Source: an uncultured Nitrospirales bacterium
GTDB taxonomy: Bacteria > Nitrospirota > Nitrospiria > Nitrospirales > UBA8639
Length of the DNA: 64,000 nt
Direction: 5' to 3'
NCBI GenBank assembly: GCA_951812745.1
Contig: OX638327.1
Span: forward strand, 434,001 to 498,000
Under the pieces are notes generated by a model. That model did no database searches. It was not told the origin of the DNA and saw only the letters and a list, made by a program, of their open reading frames with translations. Each line of letters opens with the position of its first letter. The first letter of the stretch is position 1. A program made the translations under genes and the position numbers. Shown one piece after another: positions 1-8,600 of this stretch.

Positions 1-656
1 CCCAGCTCGACGGCATTACCCTGATCTCGAACTCCGATGCCCATTCACCCAGCAAGCTTGGCCGTGAAGCCAACGTGTTGAACGGCGACTTGTCGTTCAA
101 CGGCATCAAGACGGCCTTTACGAGTGGCGACCCCGCGCTGTTTCTGGGGACGATCGAGTTTTTCCCGGAAGAAGGCAAGTACCATTACGACGGGCACCGA
201 ACCTGTCACGTCCGCCTGTCCCCGGAAGAAGCCAGAACCCATGACAACGTCTGTCCGGAATGCGGGAAGCCCGTGACGCGTGGGGTCATGCATCGCGTCG
301 AAATGCTGGCCGATCATCCCACCGGCCACCGCTCCCGCAGGGCGTTGCCCTACTGGAGCCTGGTTCCGCTCGTCGAGTTGATTGCCGAGGTACGCGGAGC
401 CGGAGTGAACACCAAGGGGGTGACCGAGGCCTACAGGCAGCTGCTGGCGAATTTGGGCAATGAATTCGAGATTTTGATGAACGTGCCCATTGCGGATATC
501 GAAGAACATGGGGGAAGGCTCCTGGCCCTCGCGATCCAGCGCATGCGCGCGGGCAACGTGACGATTGCTCCGGGCTACGACGGGGAGTACGGAACCGTCT
601 GCTTGCTGTCTCAAGAGGATCGGCACTCCCATTCCTCTCAAACATCGTTGTTCTGA
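1..656 (+). CDS. EndoQ-like PHP-domain endonuclease, C-terminal part
   Basis: The gene enters from the left edge in the frame starting at base 3 and ends at TGA 654-656. The visible C-terminal part carries an SDAHSP motif followed by KLGREA, typical of the PHP metal-binding end of the endonuclease Q/TIGR00375 family. A zinc-finger-like segment with two cysteine pairs follows (HRTCHV, then NVCPECGKP). EndoQ enzymes cleave DNA 5' of deaminated bases such as uracil and hypoxanthine. In related genomes this gene often precedes a UvrD-type helicase gene; here a helicase remnant starts 45 nt downstream and the intact helicase gene lies 2.7 kb away. The N-terminus is outside the window. The family call is by motif memory. 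Confidence 0.75.
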   Translation, partial: QLDGITLISNSDAHSPSKLGREANVLNGDLSFNGIKTAFTSGDPALFLGTIEFFPEEGKYHYDGHRTCHVRLSPEEARTHDNVCPECGKPVTRGVMHRVEMLADHPTGHRSRRALPYWSLVPLVELIAEVRGAGVNTKGVTEAYRQLLANLGNEFEILMNVPIADIEEHGGRLLALAIQRMRAGNVTIAPGYDGEYGTVCLLSQEDRHSHSSQTSLF

Positions 657-700
657 CGGGTTCCGTTGTTGCTGTAGTCCGTTTGAAGAGTGAGGCGTGT

Positions 701-946
701 ATGAACGTCGAGATCACCCGGTTGATCGAGAGCCTCAACGACCGGCAGCGGGAAGCCGCGCTGGCCGGTGACGGTTCGTCTCGCGTACCTGCTGGCCGAG
801 CGGCGCGTGGCGCTAGAGGCGTTTCTGGTCGTGACGTTTACCACGCGGGCGGCGCGAGAAATGCGTGAACGGTTGGAACGGCTCGTCGGGTCTCACGTGG
901 ATCGGGTGTTCCTAGGAACCTTTCACAGCTTGCGTGTCCAATTGCC
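701..946 (+). pseudogene. Decayed 5' fragment of the uvrD-like helicase gene
   Basis: The sequence from the ATG at 701 matches the first roughly 300 nt of the intact helicase gene at 3387, including the bases just before the start codon (GTGAGGC). About 59 nt are missing after codon 26, which removes the Walker A segment (PGTGKT in the intact gene) and shifts the frame. Similarity stops at the heptamer CAATTGC (939-945), after which the sequence belongs to a gene on the other strand. This is therefore a duplicated, non-functional start of uvrD left beside the EndoQ-like gene. Confidence 0.85.
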
Positions 947-1234
947 GCTGTCGTCGTGGTATTCGTAGGCGAAGCGAACGGCGATACGATTTTCACCAAA
1001 CGTCCAGAGTTCCTTGATCAGTCGATAATCGAGTTCCCTGTTCCATTTCCTGGTCAGGAAGGCCTCGATCTCGGCACGCCCGTCCAGAAACTCGGCGCGG
1101 TTTCGCCATTTGCTGTCCGGGGTGTACACAAGGGCGACCTTATCGGGATCGCGGCTGTTCCACGCATCCTTGGCTATGCGACCCTTTTGCGTGGCTGTCT
1201 CTTCGATAAATGGAGGGAATGGCGGACGTGGCAT
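923..1234 (-). pseudogene. DUF1348 (NTF2-like) gene, 3'-truncated
   Basis: The ATG at 1234 has an AAGGAG ribosome-binding site 6 nt upstream, so the longer upstream frame is not needed. The product begins MPRPPFPPF and shows the DUF1348 core ([48 protein letters not shown]). Family members run to about 150 residues and continue after the GNW motif. Here homology stops at GNW and the last four codons are antisense uvrD sequence, so about 50 C-terminal residues are lost. DUF1348 proteins are small SnoaL/NTF2-like fold proteins of unclear function. Confidence 0.8.
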
Positions 1235-1351
1235 CAGGTGTTCTCCTTGGGTTTCGTGGCGCACCCGATATTCTTCTTTAGGTCTGCTCAAATACACCGG
1301 CCTACAGTCCCGTAACGTGGACAATCCGGAAACGGTTTGCAACGACCGATG

Positions 1352-2125
1352 CTAGAACTTCCAGACGATCAACGTCTGCACAACGCTCTCATCAGTGGCT
1401 CCGTCGCCAAGCTTGTTCATCCAAAACTGATATTCAATGCCGAGGGAAAACCGGTCGTGCGCATTCCAACGCAATTGGGGTTGCGCAAGAATCCATGACT
1501 CGACTGTGCCGCCGAACTCGTTCTGACGCCCGCCGATATATTCCGCGTGACCTTCGATGCTGAAATTGACTCCGCCAATCTCGAAGGGTCGCATAAAATT
1601 GAAGTCAATCATGAATGAGTTGCTTTCGCTCGGCGCCCCTCCGGAGGATACGCCGTCGCTGTCGTCAATATATGCCGTGAAGTCGAGATTGGCGAACGCG
1701 AATCCGGCAAGGTCCAAGGACAGCCGCAGGCCGGGGAGATACTTCTTGATCCCGGGTTTGCGAGCCCAGTTGAAGCCGAGAATCACGCCGACGTCTGAAA
1801 CAAGCCCGGCGCCAACCTTCCGGCCCGTGATCTTGCCAAGACTGAAGTTCGCGTACCACTCGCCATAGACGTCGAAATCCTGAAAATCCGAATCCTGGGC
1901 ATCGAGCACGTCGACGAAAAAATAGTTGTCCCCGTATTGCCAGCCGCTGGCATGTTGCAGCGTATAGATAAAATGTTCCGCATCGCCGCCGCCGGCAAAA
2001 GTCGGCACAGCCAGGTTGCCGTATTGGAAGTGCAACTCGGTCCTGCTCCAGTCGAGAGCATAGGCCGGCTGCAGTAATGCGAATGACAACAGGGCCAACA
2101 TCGGCCCATAACGGAGAGATTTCAT
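1352..2125 (-). CDS. Tsx-like outer-membrane channel protein
   Basis: The product is 257 aa. It has a signal peptide (about residues 1-23, ending PAYA) and then an aromatic-rich beta-strand pattern ending in the terminal Phe of WKF, as expected for an outer-membrane barrel. Segments such as HFQYGNL, DNYFFVDV and the alternating strands resemble the nucleoside-specific channel Tsx/OmpK family. The start at 2125 was chosen because the signal peptide begins there; the longer frame adds an unrelated stretch. The gene lies 16 nt downstream of a small membrane-protein gene on the same strand. Its substrate cannot be read from the sequence. Confidence 0.7.
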   Translation of the reverse strand: MKSLRYGPMLALLSFALLQPAYALDWSRTELHFQYGNLAVPTFAGGGDAEHFIYTLQHASGWQYGDNYFFVDVLDAQDSDFQDFDVYGEWYANFSLGKITGRKVGAGLVSDVGVILGFNWARKPGIKKYLPGLRLSLDLAGFAFANLDFTAYIDDSDGVSSGGAPSESNSFMIDFNFMRPFEIGGVNFSIEGHAEYIGGRQNEFGGTVESWILAQPQLRWNAHDRFSLGIEYQFWMNKLGDGATDESVVQTLIVWKF

Positions 2126-2141
2126 TTGTGGCTGGTTCGGG

Positions 2142-2561
2142 TTATCCGGCGACCGACACCCTGGATGCGCGCTCGCCCAGGATGTAGCGAATAACGTCTG
2201 CGCAGTCGAAAGCGAGGGAAACAACGATCGTGAGCACAAATGCCACTGTCATCAGGTGCACTGGGGAGGATGATGCCAGGTTTGTTCTTCTCGAATACAG
2301 GTACACCAGTAACGGCGTCCAGATCAGAATGTGCGGAAGCCCCACGATACGCGTATAGCCCACTTGTGAATGCCATAGCAGCATCAGGATGGAAAGCACG
2401 ATGCTTGAGGCGAACATAACTTTTCCTTCGCGCCGGGAGGATTCGTACCTCAGCAGTAGACCCGGTACGATGAAAATCGCAGCAATCATCCAGACAACCC
2501 AAAGCTGAACGACGATCGGCTGCGCGAGAACGTCGCTGATAAAATTTGTAATCATGTCCAT
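2142..2561 (-). CDS. Hypothetical four-helix membrane protein
   Basis: The product is about 139 aa with four predicted membrane segments (near residues 18-36, 48-64, 72-90 and 103-122). I do not recognise a family. The start at 2561 (MDMITNF) is chosen because it leads directly into the first helix; an upstream ATG at 2600 is possible. It sits immediately upstream of the Tsx-like porin gene and may be cotranscribed with it. Both lie in the block inserted between the EndoQ-like gene and uvrD. Confidence 0.55.
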   Translation of the reverse strand: MDMITNFISDVLAQPIVVQLWVVWMIAAIFIVPGLLLRYESSRREGKVMFASSIVLSILMLLWHSQVGYTRIVGLPHILIWTPLLVYLYSRRTNLASSSPVHLMTVAFVLTIVVSLAFDCADVIRYILGERASRVSVAG

Positions 2562-2704
2562 GGTTTTTCCCAGGTTCAGCCTCGCATTTGGGGGCAACAT
2601 GAAGCAAGATCAAGCCATCTAGAAGCTTCAATGCAATTCCCCACTTACATGGTCAGAACACTCTGCTATGATATCTCCTATAACAAAACCTGCTTAGGTG
2701 CATC

Positions 2705-2908
2705 ATGGAATATCCGATCGTCATAGAACAAGACCCGGAGGCTGGCGGATATGTCGTGTTGTGTCCAACGCTAAAGAGGTGCGTATCCCAAGGCGAAACC
2801 GAGGAAGAAGCCTTGGAAAATATGAAAGACGCCATAAAAACCTATCTGGAGAGCATTGAAAAATTCAAAAGGTTGAAAAAACCAAGAACCGTCGAAGTCA
2901 GTGTATGA
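2705..2908 (+). CDS. HicB-like antitoxin
   Basis: This 67-aa protein begins MEYPIVIEQDPEAGGYVV and continues with CPTLKRCVSQGET and an EEALENMKDAI helix, the small partial RNase-H-like fold of HicB-family antitoxins. HicB partners neutralise the HicA mRNA interferase and often autoregulate the operon. Its stop codon overlaps the ATG of the hicA remnant (ATGA), the usual translational coupling. Because hicA is disrupted, this antitoxin is probably an orphan here. Confidence 0.8.
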   Translation: MEYPIVIEQDPEAGGYVVLCPTLKRCVSQGETEEEALENMKDAIKTYLESIEKFKRLKKPRTVEVSV

Positions 2909-3051
2909 CCAAGCTTCCCCAAGTGTCACATGAACGTGTGGTGAGAGCCCTCAAACGTGCCGGATTTTACACGCTTCGAGAAGGCAAACATGTTTCCATG
3001 ACAGATAACAAGCCTATCGTCATCATCTGTAAATGTTCAGTCATTCGTTGA
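2905..3051 (+). pseudogene. HicA-like toxin, truncated by a repeat element
   Basis: The reading frame starts in an ATGA overlap with hicB and encodes the HicA N-terminus: MTKLPQVSHERVVRALKRAG, then a GKH motif containing the catalytic-type histidine. HicA proteins are small double-stranded-RNA-binding-fold toxins that cleave mRNA and normally continue for about 30 more residues. Here the coding sequence runs into the left terminal repeat of a MITE-like element at about 3019, and the frame ends within it at 3051. The toxin is predicted inactive. Confidence 0.75.
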
Positions 3052-3318
3052 CAGCATGCAGGGCTGACTCCAAAAGGGAAACTCGGAAAAAAGGGCCAGC
3101 TTGTTTCTGATGCCGACCTGAGCCTCTTCTGCTCGTGGCGTCGTAGCTGGCGAAGCGGTCGGTCGGCGGAAGAGCTGAACCCCCCTGGCCCCCCTTCTCA
3201 TGGGGGAAAGGGGCTCTGCCGTCCTCCTGATAAGGAGGATTGAGGGGGTTGTCTGACAAAGGCGAGGAAGGAAAGGCAGACATTGTCAACGAATGACTGA
3301 AACACATACAGGAATGAC
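3019..3318. mobile_element. MITE-like repeat, copy 1
   Basis: This 300-bp element has imperfect terminal inverted repeats of about 35 nt. The left end contains TGTTCAGTCATTCGTTGACA and the right end contains the complement of TCAGTCATTCGTTGACAAT followed by GTTTGTGTA-like bases. The interior holds C-rich and G-rich arms (CCCCCCTGG, then GGATTGAGGGGGTTG) that can fold on each other. It encodes no credible protein. A second copy lies at 29763-30083 and a terminal remnant at 42505-42548. Copy 1 has truncated hicA. Confidence 0.8.
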
Positions 3319-3386
3319 AGCGCGGTGAGAGGAAATGGTCAACAGATGAGTGAATACGTACGATACCTCTGAAGGGTGAGGCCTAC

Positions 3387-5375
3387 ATGAACGTCGAGAT
3401 CAACCGTTTGCTCGAGGGCCTCAACGACCGGCAGCGGGAAGCCGCGCTTGCCGCGGATGGTCCGGTGCTCGTCGTCGCGGGTCCCGGTACCGGCAAGACC
3501 AAAACGTTGACGGTTCGTCTCGCGTACCTGCTGGCCGAGCAGCAGGTCGCACCCGAGGCGTTACTGGCCGTGACCTTTACCACGCGGGCGGCGAGAGAAA
3601 TGCGTGAGCGATTGGAACGGCTCGTCGGGTCTCAAGCGGACCGGGTGTGCCTGGGAACCTTCCATAGCTTGTGTTTTCAATTGCTGCGAGCGGAAGGGCA
3701 TCGGCTCGACCTGCCGCGGGATTTCGGCGTGGTTGATCGCCGTGATCAGGTGACGATGATGCAGCGGGCTTTGAGGCGGCTGGGACAGCCGGACAATGCC
3801 GCCCAACGGAGGCTCCACGACGTGTCCGCGTTCCGCCATCGACAGGCTACCGTCGATCCGCCGGCGGAAGACGCGGGCCTGGCTGAAGTGTCCGAAGCCT
3901 ATCAACGGCAATTGCGAAAGTGTGACTTGCTGGATTTCGATGAATTGTTGTTGCTCTGCGTGCGGTTGCTCGAACGCTGTGCAGACGTCCGGGAAAACCT
4001 CCAACAACGGTTTGCGCATGTGTTGGTTGATGAATATCAGGACGTCGATCCGGTACAGCAGCAATTGTTGCGGCTCCTCGTCGGCGACCGAAACCACCTC
4101 TGGGCCGTGGGAGACGGCGATCAGGCGATCTACGCGTTTCGAGGCGCGGAATCCGAACACCTGTTACGGTTTGAGCAGAGTTATCCGAACGGGCGAATCG
4201 TCACGCTGGAACAGAGCTATCGCTTCACGCCGCAGATTGCGGCCGTGGCTTCACAAGTCATTCGGCGGAACGTGTCCAGACGGTCCTTGGCTTTGAACAC
4301 CGTGAATCCGTGCGGGTTGCCGGTTCACGTGGTGAGCTTTCCCGACGAGCAGGCCGAGGCCGCCTGGATCGTCCGGCAGATCGAGGAACGCGTCGGTGGG
4401 ACCAGTCATTATCAACATTACAAGGGGAAGGTGGCCGATACCGTAAGCCGGCGGGATCAAAGCTTCCGGGACTTTGCGGTGTTGTGCCGGCTTCATGCCC
4501 TGACGAAGCCGCTCCAAGAGGCTCTGAGAAATTCTGGTATTCCGCATCGGGTCGTGGGAGAAGCCCGATTTTTTGACAAGAAAATCGTTAAGGACGTGCT
4601 GGCATACCTGCGGGTCATCCAAAATCCGCACGACGACAGCAGTTTCGCGCACGTTCTTAATCGTCCGCCGCGGGGAATCGGCGGGCAGACGCACGCGGCC
4701 CTTGAAGCCGAGGCCGAGCAACACGGTCTCTCGCTGTGTGCCGTCTTGGGAAGATCCGTGCGCCTTTCGTCGTCTCAAATGAGAGCGGCCAAGTCTCTGA
4801 TGAAGCTCATTGAAGACGTGCAACAAAACAAGGAAGAGAAACCCCTTTCACAGTTCATTGCGTACGTGGCTGACTTCACGGGCCTTCGGGAATGGCGGAT
4901 GGAACAGGATCTCCGTCATGAAAGCGACCTGTTGCTGCTTCGTTCGATCGCCGCGAAATACGATGAGGTGAACACTGAAACCGCTCTTCGGCAATTCCTG
5001 GAAGAAGCCACTTTGGCCGTCGCCGTCGATGACTATGATGCCTCCATCGACGCGGTGAGCCTGATGACCATTCATGCCGCCAAGGGATTGGAATTTAGCG
5101 AAGTGATGCTATGCGGGGTCGAAGAAGGAAGCCTGCCGCGCGAAAACGGGGACCTCGAGGAAGAACGCCGGCTGTTGTACGTCGGCCTGACTCGCGCCAA
5201 AGAACGAGCGCATCTCCTCCACTGCCGCAGCCGTTTTCTATTCGGGACCCGCCGCGACCGTGAAGCCTCGCGATTTCTTCTGGAATGTGACGAGAGCCTG
5301 AAAGAAACCACCGTCATCTCCAGCCGACCTCGACGGTCGAAACAGGAACCGGATCAACTCTCTTTATTGGGGTGA
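3387..5375 (+). CDS. UvrD/PcrA/Rep-type superfamily 1 DNA helicase
   Basis: The product is 662 aa, the usual size for this family. SF1A motifs appear in order: Walker A (GPGTGKT, about residue 33), Ia (FTTRAAREMRER), II (VDEYQDVDPVQ), III (GDGDQAIYAFRGA), IV (LEQSYRF), V (TIHAAKGLEF) and VI (LLYVGLTRAKERAHL). It is an ATP-driven 3'-5' helicase, probably acting in repair. Linkage to the EndoQ-like gene suggests it unwinds DNA after EndoQ incision, though they are now separated by inserted sequence. An incomplete copy of its first 300 nt lies at 701-946. Confidence 0.93.
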   Translation: MNVEINRLLEGLNDRQREAALAADGPVLVVAGPGTGKTKTLTVRLAYLLAEQQVAPEALLAVTFTTRAAREMRERLERLVGSQADRVCLGTFHSLCFQLLRAEGHRLDLPRDFGVVDRRDQVTMMQRALRRLGQPDNAAQRRLHDVSAFRHRQATVDPPAEDAGLAEVSEAYQRQLRKCDLLDFDELLLLCVRLLERCADVRENLQQRFAHVLVDEYQDVDPVQQQLLRLLVGDRNHLWAVGDGDQAIYAFRGAESEHLLRFEQSYPNGRIVTLEQSYRFTPQIAAVASQVIRRNVSRRSLALNTVNPCGLPVHVVSFPDEQAEAAWIVRQIEERVGGTSHYQHYKGKVADTVSRRDQSFRDFAVLCRLHALTKPLQEALRNSGIPHRVVGEARFFDKKIVKDVLAYLRVIQNPHDDSSFAHVLNRPPRGIGGQTHAALEAEAEQHGLSLCAVLGRSVRLSSSQMRAAKSLMKLIEDVQQNKEEKPLSQFIAYVADFTGLREWRMEQDLRHESDLLLLRSIAAKYDEVNTETALRQFLEEATLAVAVDDYDASIDAVSLMTIHAAKGLEFSEVMLCGVEEGSLPRENGDLEEERRLLYVGLTRAKERAHLLHCRSRFLFGTRRDREASRFLLECDESLKETTVISSRPRRSKQEPDQLSLLG

Positions 5376-5409
5376 GGACGAATCACACTCTCCGTCAGTG
5401 CAAACGACC

Positions 5410-5460
5410 AGCGTGGTCATTCTGAGCTTGCCCTGAGCGAAGCGAAGGGGCCTAGCGAAA
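5410..5460. repeat. Short palindromic repeat (CCCTGAGCGAAG type)
   Basis: The sequence CATTCTGAGC, then TTGCCCTGAGCGAAGCGAAG and GGGCC, belongs to a short dispersed repeat. A related unit with CCCTGAGCGAAGTCGAAGGG occurs at 42551-42571. It lies between uvrD and the next gene and could form a small hairpin. No coding role is seen. Confidence 0.5.
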
Positions 5461-5655
5461 ATCTCTCCTTCAACCACCGTCATCGGGGCGATTTTTCGCG
5501 AAAACGCGCCCTACTTTGGGGCGATGGTGGCGTTTGTGGTGGTCAGTCTGCTGACGAGTTCCGGGGAGGTTACGGCGAAACGGCGGGAGTATGACGAACT
5601 CCTCGAATTGGCGTCGAAAAAAGGTCGGTTCTCAGGTACCATTGACTCGGGTTGA
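5461..5655 (+). pseudogene. Possible C-terminal gene remnant
   Basis: An open frame without a start runs from the repeat to TGA 5653-5655. It encodes a hydrophobic helix (GAMVAFVVVSLLTSSG) followed by a charged tail (AKRREYDELLELASKKG). Codon choice looks like real coding sequence, and this resembles the end of a membrane protein. I do not recognise the family. The join with the repeat at about 5460 suggests a deletion. Confidence 0.35.
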
Positions 5656-5680
5656 CTTCAACGTCTTGGAGAATCATTGA

Positions 5681-8600
5681 GTGAGCGATAGCGACCGTCA
5701 GCGAAGCCGTTCTCCCCTTCGTGGGCTGCTGATTGCACAATTCTTCGGGGCGTTCAATGATAATGCCTGGAAGTTGATGGTCGCGTTGTTGGCCATCAAA
5801 CAGTTGGCTTCGCAGATCGGGGCGGGCCCGGAATTCGAGGCCGCGTCCCAAGCCCAAACGACCCTCACCTTTGTCGTCTTCACCTTGCCGCTGATGGTCG
5901 TGTCCATCTTTGCCGGTGTCTTTTCGGATCGGTTCAGCAAGCGGTCCGTCATCGTGGTCATGAAGGTCGTCGAAGTGGTGCTGATGGCCTTGGGTACCTG
6001 GGCCCTCTACCATAATCCATCCGGGGGGATACTGCCGCTCATTGTATTGGGCGGCATGGCCGTCCAAAGCGCGCTTTTCAGCCCGGCCAAGTACGGGATC
6101 CTGCCGGAACTGCTTCCTCACGAACGATTGGCCGTCGGGAACGGGCAACTGGAATTGTGGACCTTTCTGGCCATCATCGGCGGGACGGGGACAGGAGGCC
6201 TCTTGCTACAGGTGTCAGGTGCCTCTCCCTGGTTGGGTGGGGTGGTGCTGCTGGTGTTTTCGGTCGTGGGGTTTGCCGCGTCTCTGATGGTGCCTGCCGT
6301 CCCGCGGGCTCGTGATGAAGGCGGGTTGAGAGCCACGCTGCAAGGGGCATGGCGAGCCGTTCAAGCCGATCGCGTGTTGCGATTGGGTATTTCCGGCAAC
6401 GTCGGCTATTGGACCATCGCCAGTTTGGTGGGTCAGGACGTCCTCGTCTACGCCAAAGCCGTGTTGGGGTTATCTGATTCCTTATCGGGACTGCCCTTGG
6501 CGACGTTTGGGGTCGGGGTCGGCTTTGGATCGGTCTTGGCCGGAAGACTCTCGCATGCCAAAGTCGAAGTCGGGCAGATCCCCTTGGGTGCGGTCGGTCT
6601 GATGCTGGGGTTACTCCTGCTGGGCACGCTGTCCCCGGGATTGACGGGGACGTTGCTGGCTATGGGGTGGTTGGGGTTCTCGAGCGGGTTCATTCTGGTT
6701 CCGATCAACGCCCTGATTCAATGGCGTGCGCCGCAGGATCGACGAGGCGCCGTGATCGCGTTCGGCAACATCTTTGTGTTCGGCGGTATCGTGGTTGGGT
6801 CTCTGGGCTCCGGGACGTTGTCGTTCGTCGGCCTCAACGCCAGTGAAATTCTGATTGCCGCCGGGGTGGCTGCGGCAGCCTTGATGGCGTGGACCGTGTG
6901 GCTTATGCCTGAAACCTTCATTCGAATGGTGTTATTTCTGGTCACGCACACTCTCTATCGACTTCGGGTCGTCGGACGGGAACACGTGCCCGAACAAGGA
7001 GGCGCATTATTGTTGCCGAACCACGTGTCATTCGTGGACGGGTTGTTGCTGCTGGCGAGCATCGATCGTCCGATTCGGTTTTTCGCCGATCGACACTACT
7101 ACGAGCTTCCCCTCCTGCATGGGGCGGCACGTCTCATGGGAGCGATTCCCGTTTCTGCAGATGGATCACCGCGGGAGATTCTCCATGCCCTCCGCGAGGC
7201 CGGTCGCCGGCTGGATGAAGGGGAAGTCGTCTGCGTCTTTCCCGAAGGGCAAATTACCCGGACGGGTGGTCTCTTGTCGTTTCGTCAGGGATTCGAACGC
7301 ATCGTCAAGGGGCGGGAGGTCCCCGTGATCCCCGTTCATCTCGATCGGATATGGGGCAGCGTCTTCAGTTTCGTCGGCGGAAAATTTCTGATGAAACGGC
7401 CGGAACGCGTTCCCTATCCCGTCACGGTGTCTTATGGGGCACCCATGCCGTCGACCGTCACGGCAACCGACGTCCGGCAGCGCGTGCAGGAATTGGGTGA
7501 GGAAGCCTGGCGCCATCGAAAATCCGACCGGCGGCTGCTCCATCATTCCTTTATTCGTGCGGCTCGTCGCCATCCCCTGCGGTTTGCCTTTGCCGACGCG
7601 ACCCGGCCCAGAGTCTCGTGTCTGGAATCGCTCGCCGGCGCCGTCGCGTTGGCCCGGGCGCTCCGCCCGCACTGGATGAACCAGTACACCGTGGGCATTC
7701 TGTTGCCGCCCAGCGTCGGCGGAGCATTGGTCAATCTTGCCGCCACGTTGTCGGGACGCACCGTCGTCAATCTCAATTACACGGTCGGGCGAAGCGGGAT
7801 CGAGTCGATGGCCAGGCAAGCCGGTCTCGAAACGATCGTGACGAGTCGCGTGTTCCTTGAAAAAGCCAATCTTGAAATGCCCGAGGGTGTCAAGATCGTG
7901 TGGATCGAAGAGGTTCGCAAGACCATTGGAACAGCCGAACGATTGAAGGCGTTTGCCCTGGCCCTGTTTGCGCCCATCGGCATGCTGGAAAAGGGCGTCG
8001 GTGCGATCAATCGTCCCCAACTGGATGATCTTGCGACGATTATCTTCAGCAGTGGGAGCACCGGAGAGCCGAAGGGAGTGATGCTCAGTCACCTCAATGT
8101 TGATGCCAACGTTGAGGAGGTCATGCAGCTTTTTCATGTCGGGCCTGCCGACCGCATACTGGGCATCCTGCCGTTCTTTCATTCCTTTGGTTACCTGGCG
8201 ACGTTGTGGTTGGCCGTCATCCATGGTGTGGGCGTGGTCTATCATCCCACGCCGTTGGACGCGGGGGGCATCGGCGGTCTTGTGGAAAAGAAGCGGGTGA
8301 CGATCCTGATTGCGACGCCGACCTTTTTGCAACTCTATTGGCGGCGATGCCTGCCGGAACAGTTTGGCTCGGTTCGCGTCGTCTTGACCGGTGCCGAGAA
8401 ATTGTCGGAACGTCTTGCCGCCGCGTTTGAGGAAAAGTTCGGGATCCGTCCCTTCGAGGGGTACGGGGTGACGGAATGTTCTCCCGTGATTGCGGTGAAT
8501 TGTCCGGACTTTCGTGCGGCGGGATTTCACCAGCCCGCCTCGCGTCGTGGGACGGTCGGCCGGCCCTTACCGGGCGTGTCCGTCCGCATCGTCGACCCGG

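Noticed and set aside
7166-8530. 454-codon minus-strand frame
   Set aside because: It is antisense to the PlsC and AMP-ligase domains of the Aas-like fusion, which carry clear motifs.
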